From positions 124,001 through 188,000 of the forward strand of contig WSBC01000016.1 of the NCBI GenBank assembly GCA_009758405.1: a stretch of DNA of 64,000 nucleotides, read 5' to 3'. Below the pieces are notes generated by a model, which was not told where the DNA came from, did no database searches, and worked only from the letters and a program-made list of their open reading frames with translations. Below, piece after piece: positions 36,671-43,984 of this stretch (the first letter of the stretch is position 1; each line of letters starts with the position of its first letter). This stretch comes from Methanobacteriota archaeon. Its GTDB lineage: Archaea > Thermoplasmatota > Thermoplasmata > Thermoplasmatales > ARK-15. Position numbers and translations under genes: made by a program.

Positions 36671-37918
36671 TCAAAATACCCTTTGAAATTTTTTCCTATC
36701 ACCCTTAATTGTTGCATCAAGACCCATCTTTGCTGTAATATCGTTATCGTATCTGCTAGGATCCAAAGAACTTCCTCTCTCTTTAATTATTATCAAATCC
36801 CTATCGGCCTGAAATCTTGTTGCAATCGCCCATTCAACCTCTTCCATATTTTCTATATTTATATCATCGTCCACTACAACAACATGCTTCATACTTTTGT
36901 GCCCTTTAAAGGATGCAATAATAGCCCTTCTTCCATCGTCATCCCTCAATTTTTTAATTTTTACTACACCATGTAGCCAGGAATTACCACCGTAGGTAAG
37001 TCTTACATCAATTACATCAATTCCCTCCTTTTTTATTTCATTAAATATGGTAGGTTCCCTGGGCATTCCCATAAGGTTGTAATGTTCATAGCCTCCAGGT
37101 AGCAAAAGATGAAAAACAGGATCCCTGTTTGTATACATTGAGTCGAATATTGCAACTGGCTGATTTTCTTGCATATCATATGTCCTGGTAATATCTAGAA
37201 ATGGTCCTTCAACTGGATATTTTTCTTTTGTTATAACGCCATTAAAAATATACTCAGCCTCAAAGGGAACAAATATTCCATTATCCATCCTTACCATCTT
37301 TTCTCTTTCCCCTAGGGTTTTTTTACGTATTGATGATGCAATTTTTGATTCATCTATCCAATAATCAACAGATGTTGCTGCTGAAAGAAGAAATGTTGGA
37401 AAAGCACCAATTACCAGTGAAATTTTAAGTTCCTCGCCAGCAGCAATCGCCTCATTATACATTCTAAAAAGATCGCGTGGTACTAGCCTTATAACTGCCT
37501 TTTTATCACCTATAATCATAAAACGATGGAATGAAACATTTCTCTTTTTACCATATTCTGAAAAAACTATTCCACTTGTAATATAATTGGATGCATCACC
37601 CTCAAAATATCTAGGTATAGGTAATTCTAAAAATGAAAAATCATTATTTTTAATAAAATTTCCATCTACCACGTCATAATCCTCTGGCTCATTAATTGCC
37701 TCTACTAATTTTTTAATTATATCCTTTGTTTTTAGTATTTTTTCAAAATTTTTCCTATCTGCCCATAGATTTCCAACGGCCTCAAATCCATCTAAATTCT
37801 TGAAGTATACAGGCCTTGTTGGATATTTTAAAAGATATTTTGTTACTTCCAATTCCTTGCTAACTTTTTCTTGAATATGTACAGTATTTTCTAAATTCTT
37901 TAATATTTCTTTATACAT
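36671..37918 (-). CDS. UbiD family prenylated-FMN decarboxylase
   Basis: The 415-residue protein belongs to the UbiD family, which reversibly decarboxylates unsaturated or aromatic acids with prenylated FMN. Recognisable parts are SGIVFSEYGKKRNVSFHRFMIIGDKKAVIRLVPRDLFR, PVEGPFLDITRTYD, LLPGGYEHYNLMGMPREP and the C-terminal VVVDDDINIENMEEVEWAIATRFQADRDLIII. No UbiX flavin prenyltransferase lies in this window. Some archaea use a UbiD homologue in an alternative mevalonate route, but Thermoplasma is known for a mevalonate 3-kinase route, so the substrate here is open. Confidence 0.88.
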   Translation of the reverse strand: MYKEILKNLENTVHIQEKVSKELEVTKYLLKYPTRPVYFKNLDGFEAVGNLWADRKNFEKILKTKDIIKKLVEAINEPEDYDVVDGNFIKNNDFSFLELPIPRYFEGDASNYITSGIVFSEYGKKRNVSFHRFMIIGDKKAVIRLVPRDLFRMYNEAIAAGEELKISLVIGAFPTFLLSAATSVDYWIDESKIASSIRKKTLGEREKMVRMDNGIFVPFEAEYIFNGVITKEKYPVEGPFLDITRTYDMQENQPVAIFDSMYTNRDPVFHLLLPGGYEHYNLMGMPREPTIFNEIKKEGIDVIDVRLTYGGNSWLHGVVKIKKLRDDDGRRAIIASFKGHKSMKHVVVVDDDINIENMEEVEWAIATRFQADRDLIIIKERGSSLDPSRYDNDITAKMGLDATIKGDRKKFQRVF

Positions 37919-37977
37919 ATCTTTAATAATAGATTATTACTTAATATTTTTATTCATGATGTACATTGCGTAAAGAC

Positions 37978-38586
37978 ATGGTTAATATAGGAATACTAAA
38001 CATCCAAGGGGATGTATCTGAGCACGCTGAAATGGCAAGAAAGGCATTAGAGGATCTTGGTTTGCAGGGTAATGTAATATATGTTAAAAGTTTATTTGAT
38101 TTGGAAAAGATAAATGGTTTAATAATCCCAGGTGGTGAAAGTACAACAATCTCTAGACTGTTAAAAACAACAGGTCTGTTTGAAAAAATAAGGGAAAGGG
38201 CACTAAAGGGGGACCTAGGAATTATGGGCACTTGTGCAGGTACTATAGTAATCTCAAAGGAAACTGGAGATCCAAGAGTATTACCAATGGGTATTATTGA
38301 CATAGAAATTAAAAGAAATGCATATGGAAGACAATATTCATCTTTTCAGGTTATGTTAAAAATTAAAGGATTGGATAAACCTTTCCCTGCCGTGTTCATA
38401 AGGGCCCCTATCATAAAAAATGTATCTAATGATGTAGAGATCATGGCAACGTACAGTGATGATATCGTTTTTGTTAAAAAAGGAAAAATTTTTGCATTGA
38501 CCTTCCATCCAGAACTCACCAATGATAATAGAATTCATAGAATGTTTATAGAGAGGGTGGGGGGTATTTCGAGTGGAAAAGAATGA
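37978..38586 (+). CDS. pdxT: Pyridoxal 5'-phosphate synthase glutaminase subunit PdxT
   Basis: PdxT releases ammonia from glutamine for PdxS in the DXP-independent PLP pathway. The 202-residue class I glutaminase has GILNIQGDVSEHAEM at the start, IIPGGESTTISRLL, the nucleophile in GTCAGTIVIS, GRQYSSFQ, FIRAPII and the late His/Glu in FHPELTND. PdxS, the synthase partner, is not in this window. ATG 37978 is chosen over an in-frame TTG four codons upstream because homologues start at MVNIGIL-like sequences. Confidence 0.94.
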   Translation: MVNIGILNIQGDVSEHAEMARKALEDLGLQGNVIYVKSLFDLEKINGLIIPGGESTTISRLLKTTGLFEKIRERALKGDLGIMGTCAGTIVISKETGDPRVLPMGIIDIEIKRNAYGRQYSSFQVMLKIKGLDKPFPAVFIRAPIIKNVSNDVEIMATYSDDIVFVKKGKIFALTFHPELTNDNRIHRMFIERVGGISSGKE

Positions 38587-38625
38587 TTTATATCATAATA
38601 AATAATATCTTATCTGGTGATAAAC

Positions 38626-39732
38626 ATGGCAAAAAAGACACCCCTTTATGATGAGCACGTAAATCTTGGTGCAAAGATGATAGAGTTTGCAGGATTTTTA
38701 ATGCCATTAGAATATACAGGAATAATAGATGAACATCTTAATGTAAGGAAAAATGTTGGTATTTTTGATGTTTCACATATGGGTGATATTGTTATAGAGG
38801 GAAAGGATAGTGAAAAGTTTTTAGATTACTTATTACCAACTAAGGTATCAAGTATGCAAAATTTGGAGGCAAAATATTCCGCATACTTAAATGAAAAGGG
38901 AATAATGTTAGATGATACTATAGTATATAAGGTTAATAGTGAAAAATTTTTATTAGTACCTAATGCAGCAACAGCAGAAAAAATATATAAATGGATACTT
39001 GATAAATCTTCAGGATATAACATAAAGATTTATGATAGATCATTATTATATAGTAGTATAGCAGTTCAGGGACCAAAGGCTATAAAATTAATGGAAAAGT
39101 TAACTAAATACGATTATTCTAAGATGAAAAGTTTTACCTTTGATTTTATTACTTTCATGGACATTGAAAATAGAGGGGATAATTTTATACCATATGGAAA
39201 AATATTTGTTTCAAGAACAGGATATACAGGAGAAGATGGTGTTGAATTAATATTCCCAAATGAATATGCTGTTGAAATATGGCAATCATTGTTAGATTAT
39301 GGAAAGGAATTTGGAATAAAACCTTGTGGTTTAGGGGCTAGAGACACGTTAAGAATGGAAAAGGGTATGTTATTGAGTGGTACAGATTTTAATATGGATA
39401 GGACTCCAATAGAAGCATCAATAAGCTGGATAATTAATTATGATCATGATTTCATTGGTAAAGAGGCTTTGTTAGAAATTAAAAATAAGGATCATGAAAT
39501 ATTTCGTGGATTTAAAATGCTAGAGCCAGGAATACCTAGACATGGATATAATATATATAAGAATGAAAATAAAATAGGGATAATTACAAGTGGTACCATG
39601 TCTCCCTCTTTAAAAGTAGGAATTGGATTAGGTTATGTTAAAAAAGATGTAAAGGTAGGAGATATTGTATTAATAGATATAAGAGGAAAAAAAATGAAGG
39701 CAGAGGTAACAAAACCAAAAATACATCCATAG
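38626..39732 (+). CDS. gcvT: Aminomethyltransferase GcvT (glycine cleavage T protein)
   Basis: The 368-residue protein matches T protein: KTPLYDEHVNLGAKMIEFAGFLMPLEYTGIIDEHLNVRKNVGIFDVSHMGDI, then SRTGYTGEDGVELIF and CGLGARDTLRMEKGMLLSG, which bind tetrahydrofolate. ATG 38626 follows GGTGAT. No gcvH or gcvP is adjacent. Its codon use is visibly AT-richer than the nearby purine and translation genes (many TTA and ATA codons), and it begins an accessory-looking patch with decayed sulfur-related genes, so acquisition by transfer or a role outside glycine cleavage is possible. Confidence 0.88.
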   Translation: MAKKTPLYDEHVNLGAKMIEFAGFLMPLEYTGIIDEHLNVRKNVGIFDVSHMGDIVIEGKDSEKFLDYLLPTKVSSMQNLEAKYSAYLNEKGIMLDDTIVYKVNSEKFLLVPNAATAEKIYKWILDKSSGYNIKIYDRSLLYSSIAVQGPKAIKLMEKLTKYDYSKMKSFTFDFITFMDIENRGDNFIPYGKIFVSRTGYTGEDGVELIFPNEYAVEIWQSLLDYGKEFGIKPCGLGARDTLRMEKGMLLSGTDFNMDRTPIEASISWIINYDHDFIGKEALLEIKNKDHEIFRGFKMLEPGIPRHGYNIYKNENKIGIITSGTMSPSLKVGIGLGYVKKDVKVGDIVLIDIRGKKMKAEVTKPKIHP

Positions 39733-39751
39733 GAAATAGGGGGGTCTGGCT

Positions 39752-39979
39752 GTGAAACTTAAAACAAAAAATAAAGAGATAGAAAGGGATGTAAATCCCT
39801 GTAAAATGGCTGAAGAACCTCCTACTTATGGAATACCATTGAAAATATCAGATAATTTATGGCCTATAATAAAAGAAGAAAAGGAATTTTATTTAGAAGG
39901 TAAAAAATGCAAGGTATTGCAAGAAATAGATATTGGAGAAAATACTTGGTTTATATTCGAAATTTTAAACAATCTTTAA
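39752..39979 (+). CDS. Small hypothetical protein after gcvT
   Basis: I do not recognise this 75-residue protein. It starts with a GTG 19 bases after gcvT and has no membrane segment. The sequence is charged, with one notable block NPCKMAEEPPTYGIP and a second cysteine in GKKCKVLQEIDIGENTWFIFEIL, which reads like a small beta-rich domain. Cotranscription with gcvT is likely. The last 15 bases overlap the convergent small gene. Confidence 0.5.
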   Translation: MKLKTKNKEIERDVNPCKMAEEPPTYGIPLKISDNLWPIIKEEKEFYLEGKKCKVLQEIDIGENTWFIFEILNNL

Positions 39980-40207
39980 TTTTTTCCTTATTTTGTCTAC
40001 TTCATCTTTAGAATAATAATTCTCTAATTTAATATTCCTATCAAATGATCCCTCACTTTTCTTTTCAAATACATAAGAAAGATAAATAATTATTTCATCC
40101 CATGTAAGATCTGCCCTTTCAAGTTCCTGTATAATATGAGAAGATACCTTATTTAGTAATTCTTTCGTCCCTTTTTTTATTCCTATGGAAGCCCAATCCT
40201 GCCCCAT
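39965..40207 (-). CDS. Small ribbon-helix-helix/antitoxin-like protein
   Basis: The 80-residue protein begins MGQDWASIGIKKGTKELLNKV and continues with ADLTWDEIIIYLSYVFEKK. This strand-helix-helix pattern (short beta strand with basic residue, then K-x-T/E-L and TWDEII) resembles VapB-like antitoxins and other archaeal ribbon-helix-helix proteins. No toxin (PIN, RelE) gene is adjacent, and the single-copy gene faces its neighbour tail to tail. The assignment is by pattern only. Confidence 0.45.
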   Translation of the reverse strand: MGQDWASIGIKKGTKELLNKVSSHIIQELERADLTWDEIIIYLSYVFEKKSEGSFDRNIKLENYYSKDEVDKIRKKLKIV

Positions 40208-40356
40208 AATTTCCGTATTATTTTTCTGTATTTAAAAATTATCATTTTAAAACATGGAATTTCTTAAAGAGAAAAAATAATTTTTATTTTCTAAATTAAT
40301 TAAAGGAAATTTTTTTATTCCATAAACCTTAACTTAGAAAAGAGTGAAAAAAGATT

Positions 40357-40709
40357 ATGAAAATATTAATAAATATATTGAATGGAAAAAGTAATATTCA
40401 GGAGGAGATGGTGGCATTTAATTTTTCAATTAATAGAGTAAAAAATACAAATGAAGAAATTGAAATGCTATTTCTGGATCAAGCGGTGCAGGCATTGAAT
40501 AGGAAGCAGGCAAATTTAAAGCAAATCAAGGAACAAATAGATAAAGTTAAGGAGGTAAGGATAAATATAAAGACATTTTCAGTTATCTTAAAAATTAAGG
40601 ATTAACATCTGAATATATATCCCCAGAGATTATGTTCTGGGTAATGTGGAAACAAATAAAAAATTGAAGAGGGTTCTATAGTTATATCCTTCTGATGGAA
40701 TATGTTTGA
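40357..40709 (+). pseudogene. Decayed DsrE/DsrF-like sulfur-relay protein
   Basis: The intact 82-codon frame (40357-40605) reads like the first two thirds of a DsrE-like protein (VAFNFSINRVKNTNEEIEMLFLDQAVQAL, EQIDKVKEVRINI). After its stop, another frame continues with GLTSEYISPEIMFWVMWKQIKN, a TGA, then RGFYSYI, which matches the usual DsrE ending. One lost base near 40595-40600 and one in-frame stop near 40666 would therefore explain the break. The position where DsrE proteins often carry a cysteine is not conserved. It lies directly before another broken gene. Confidence 0.5.
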
Positions 40710-41479
40710 AATAACATATTTGCAGATGGTTCTTTTCATTATTTCTGGTCTAATAGTTGGTTTTTCACTTGGTTTAATTGGGGGTGGTGGATCAATTTTT
40801 GCAATTCCTTTACTAATATATTTTGTTGGTTATGATCATCCTCACATTGTAATTGGAACTACGGCTTTAGCTGTTAGTATAAACGCATTTTTGAATATAA
40901 TTCCTCATGCAAGAAAAAACATGTGGTATTTAAAAAGGGAATAATATTTAGTATTCCAGGAATATTTGGAGTGCTAGTTGGTGCTGAGCTAGGCCTCTTA
41001 AAACCTTGCAAAAAATTGCTTTTCATATTTGCAATATTAATGATTATAATAGCAATCTATATGCTAAAAAGAAAATATACAAACGAGTCAGAAAATCCAA
41101 CATTAAAAGAATCTTATCCAAAGCATCTAAGTATTGGTTTTATTGTTGGTTTTTCATCCGGATATTTCGGTATAGGGGGTGGTTTTCTTATTGTTCCAGG
41201 ATTAATATATTCAGCTGGTTTGAATATAATTCAGGCTGTAGGGACCTCTCTAATTTCAGTAGGTTTATTTGGTTTTGTTACAGCACTTCGATATTCTTTG
41301 AATGGTGATTTAAACTTATTAATTACGTCTTTATATATTGCTGGAGGTATATTAGGTGGTTGGATTGGGACTACTTTGCAACCAAGGTATCTAAGAGAAC
41401 ATTGACAAAGATTTTTGCAATTAAAATTATTTTAGTAGCAATATATATGATGTATATGAATTTTACAGCATTTTTTTAA
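40702..41479 (+). pseudogene. TauE/SafE family exporter broken by two single-base losses
   Basis: Three frames together encode one TauE/SafE membrane protein of about 260 residues. Frame one (40702-40944) has GLIVGFSLGLIGGGGSIFAIPLLIYF. Frame two (to 41405) carries IFSIPGIFGVLVGAELGLL and the repeat signature GFIVGFSSGYFGIGGGFLIVPGLIY. Frame three (to 41479) gives TKIFAIKIILVAIYMMYMNF. Adding one A to the A5 run at 40932-40936 and one base near 41379 restores the frame. The family exports sulfite, sulfonates or other organosulfur compounds. Real decay and sequencing error are both possible. Confidence 0.8.
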
Positions 41480-41514
41480 AAATTTAATTCTTATTTTTTG
41501 CAATAGTTATAAAA

Positions 41515-41540
41515 TTTATAAAAATTATAATTTTTATAAA
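41515..41540. promoter_or_regulatory. Perfect 26-bp palindrome upstream of the type IV secretion-like operon
   Basis: The 13-base arm TTTATAAAAATTA is followed directly by its exact reverse complement, 46-71 bases before the pilin-like start at 41586. A TATA-like stretch (about 41544-41556) lies just downstream, so a bound dimeric regulator would sit next to the promoter. The sequence is all A/T, which raises the chance of accidental symmetry, but 26 perfect bases is long. It is a candidate operator of the cluster. Confidence 0.5.
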
Positions 41541-41585
41541 ATAAAAATTATATATTAGAAAATAATTACATAAATGGGTGATAGA

Positions 41586-41930
41586 ATGAGATTATTGATA
41601 TTGATTTTTATCAGTCAAATGATTCTTTTTGGCACAACCAATACAGTGACTGCAAATATGGGGACATTCACAATTCACCAAAACTTTACAAATGCAACAC
41701 AGGATCTGAAAAACATGCTTTCAAGGCTAACATTTGTAGTTAATTCTATTGCAATATCAATACTTTCCATAATGTGGATATGGGAGGGAGTTTTCCTTTT
41801 CTTACATAAGGATGACAGAGAGGGGATGCTTAAATTTAAGCATGATCTTCCAACAATGATAATTGCATCTGTAATTATACTTGGTGCATCCATAATAGTA
41901 AACATTATCGGATACATAGCGCACGGGTGA
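41586..41930 (+). CDS. VirB2/TedC-like pilin candidate
   Basis: The 114-residue protein has a signal peptide (about 1-24), a short extracytoplasmic stretch, and two membrane helices (about 48-73 and 90-112) separated by a short charged loop, HKDDREGMLKFKHD. This is the topology of VirB2/TrbC conjugative pilins and of the archaeal CedA1/TedC pilins. ATG 41586 follows GGTGAT at good spacing; an ATG four codons earlier overlaps that signal. It heads a five-gene operon that ends with a VirB4-like ATPase. Sequence identity to known pilins is not obvious by eye, so the call rests on topology and context. Confidence 0.65.
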   Translation: MRLLILIFISQMILFGTTNTVTANMGTFTIHQNFTNATQDLKNMLSRLTFVVNSIAISILSIMWIWEGVFLFLHKDDREGMLKFKHDLPTMIIASVIILGASIIVNIIGYIAHG

Positions 41931-41934
41931 AAAT

Positions 41935-42966
41935 TTGTTTGATATAGGTCAGATTATTAATGCCGTACTTACGCAACTTTTATTTTCATTGAATTTACTT
42001 TTAATTTCTGGTATAGGAATATTATGGCAATTCTTCATATTCCCTTTTTTAAATCCCAATTTTTCATTTCCATACCCTCTTGAAAATGGAGATATACCAT
42101 CATTAAAGCCTGTATGGATACCTGGAAATTTTTTACCTGGTTATCAGACCTACGCTCAAATTGGTATGGATTTTTCAGTAAATATTAGCGTGATTTTCTT
42201 AAATTATATTGTTGCCCCATTCTTTTCCATTTTTTTAATAGTTGCTGCATTTACATATCTTTTTAAGCATACATTCTTTGGTATTGAGAGGTTTAGGGAT
42301 TATATTCCAAGGATTTTCTTAGGAATTGTACTTGCCTATTTATCCATATTCATTGTTGATGCATTTTTCTACATTTCAAGAACAATATATTTTTTTATAT
42401 ATTCTGGATTAAATATTGTATGGAACGGAAATCCTTCACCATATCAAGGTATTTCATCTCTCCAATATTGGCCATGGAACTATTTCTTAAATTTTAATCT
42501 TTCAACATATGGAACAAATGGATTATTGGAGTTTATCATATTGCTTGGATTGTTATCATCAATGCTCATTTTTACAATTCTTCTAGTGATGAGAATTGTG
42601 TGGATTTATTTTCTAATAATTATACTTCCATTAGCATCTTTATTTTTAATGCTTCCCCAAACTGAGAATTTAGGAAAATCAATATGGCTATCTTTTATTG
42701 ACAAAACTTTTGAAATAGTGTTTATGGGAATTGTTATACTATTTCTTGGTTTTATTATGGACCCCCTTTTTTGGACAGCAATATTTCTTGTTGCATCTTT
42801 TGTTCCAAGATTTATGGCGATTTCACCTAGGGTAACAGGTACAGTTTCCATAAGAAATTATTTACCAAGAATTCTCATAGGTGAAAAGATTGTTGATGCA
42901 TCAAAAAAAGCTGTAACGGGAGGTACAGGTATTAATTTACTTCCAAAGTCGGGTGGTGGAGGATGA
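41935..42966 (+). CDS. VirB6/CedA-like polytopic membrane protein
   Basis: The 343-residue protein has about seven membrane helices, a larger extracytoplasmic loop near the N-terminus (about 40-85, Pro/Asn-rich) and a soluble, Gly-rich C-terminus (GGTGINLLPKSGGGG). The segment IIILPLASLFLMLPQTENLGKSIWLSFIDKTFEIVFMG resembles the core of TrbL/VirB6 and CedA-type channel proteins. It starts with TTG 41935, four bases after GGGTGA and five after the pilin stop. Its end overlaps the next gene by ATGA. In bacterial systems this component forms the inner-membrane channel. Confidence 0.6.
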   Translation: MFDIGQIINAVLTQLLFSLNLLLISGIGILWQFFIFPFLNPNFSFPYPLENGDIPSLKPVWIPGNFLPGYQTYAQIGMDFSVNISVIFLNYIVAPFFSIFLIVAAFTYLFKHTFFGIERFRDYIPRIFLGIVLAYLSIFIVDAFFYISRTIYFFIYSGLNIVWNGNPSPYQGISSLQYWPWNYFLNFNLSTYGTNGLLEFIILLGLLSSMLIFTILLVMRIVWIYFLIIILPLASLFLMLPQTENLGKSIWLSFIDKTFEIVFMGIVILFLGFIMDPLFWTAIFLVASFVPRFMAISPRVTGTVSIRNYLPRILIGEKIVDASKKAVTGGTGINLLPKSGGGG

Positions 42967-43700
42967 CTATTACTGTTGATCTTCCTGAGCCTCTTAGTTT
43001 TGATAGTTACCTTTTTAACCTATCCTTTTCACAGCTAAGCAGAATAATAATATACAGCATACCTTTAGTATATTTTGCACTTATTTTTTCTCCATACCTT
43101 TTTTTGATTTTACCTCTTCCATATTTTATTATGAAAATAAAGTTATATGGTTTAGACCCAGACCTATTTCTTTTCAAATATATCAAGTGGAGATTTTCAA
43201 AAAAGGTATATAGCCCAGATGAGATAAAAAATAAAATATCAACAAAAATTGAGGGTAAATTTTTGTCCTGGATGGAGGGTTATCTGGGTGCAATAGAGGT
43301 AGATGGAATTGGAATAGAGTTCTATGATGAGGAATCGAAGAATTTTATATATAATAAATATAATGAATTCTTAAATGGTCTTGATTTCCCTATATCAATT
43401 TATATCTATTCCATAAAGAATGAAACAAGTGAAATTGATTTTGATACGAGTAATACGCTTTCAAGGATTGTGGCAAGTCAAAATAAGCTTATTAAAGAAA
43501 TTTTAAAGAATATATCAAGAAAAAAATTCTTAGTTTTGATATCTCTGAAATATTATGAGGTAGGTGTGCTAAATGCACAACATGAAAAAATACTTGAAGA
43601 TAGAATAAATTATGTGGAAGATAGCCTTAGAGATATGGGATTGAATTGTAAAAGGTTGAAACCTAACGAATTAGAAAAAATAATTGGTGAAATTCTATGA
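42963..43700 (+). CDS. VirB3/PrgI-like hairpin joined to a VirB4 N-terminal-like domain
   Basis: The 245-residue protein starts with a proline-containing leader (VDLPEPLSFDSY) and two closely spaced membrane helices (about 25-60), as in PrgI/VirB3. The remaining 180 residues are soluble and resemble the N-terminal domain of VirB4/TraC ATPases: GAIEVDGIGIEFYDEE, NEFLNGLDFPISIYIYSI, KFLVLISLKYYE and EDSLRDMGLNCKRLKPNELEKII. VirB3-VirB4 fusions occur in bacteria, but here the ATPase part is in a separate gene with its own N-terminal domain. ATGA overlaps join it to both neighbours. Confidence 0.6.
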   Translation: MTITVDLPEPLSFDSYLFNLSFSQLSRIIIYSIPLVYFALIFSPYLFLILPLPYFIMKIKLYGLDPDLFLFKYIKWRFSKKVYSPDEIKNKISTKIEGKFLSWMEGYLGAIEVDGIGIEFYDEESKNFIYNKYNEFLNGLDFPISIYIYSIKNETSEIDFDTSNTLSRIVASQNKLIKEILKNISRKKFLVLISLKYYEVGVLNAQHEKILEDRINYVEDSLRDMGLNCKRLKPNELEKIIGEIL

Positions 43701-43984
43701 AAGAAAATGATTTCCTATGGGTACTCTTATCCTCATTCATTGTTTCTACATTGATTCTATATTTTAGTCCTGATCTCTGGGGTTGGGCCATAATAAATAT
43801 AATTGCATTTATATATTACTTAATAATTATAAAGGAATACAAATGGATCCTTACATGGTCTATACCTTTTATATTAATTTATATATTTTCAAAGAACATA
43901 TTTTTTATTCTACTGGAATCAACCCTTTTATTTATTATATTTTTAATAAGGGGGGAAAAGAATGTATTCAATAATATTTGGTAA
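43697..43984 (+). CDS. Small membrane protein of the type IV secretion-like operon
   Basis: The 95-residue product has about three to four short hydrophobic helices with little between them (FLWVLLSSFIVSTLILYFS, LWGWAIINIIAFIYYLIII, WILTWSIPFILIYIF, IFFILLESTLLFIIFLI). I recognise no family. It overlaps the previous stop by ATGA and the next start by 23 bases, so it is produced with the apparatus. It could be a second VirB3/CedA2-like membrane subunit that anchors the ATPase, which is an inference from position and size. Confidence 0.6.
   Translation: MKENDFLWVLLSSFIVSTLILYFSPDLWGWAIINIIAFIYYLIIIKEYKWILTWSIPFILIYIFSKNIFFILLESTLLFIIFLIRGEKNVFNNIW

Noticed and set aside
39965-40207. Complete toxin-antitoxin module
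   Set aside because: The protein looks antitoxin-like, but neither neighbour resembles a PIN, RelE, HEPN or other toxin.
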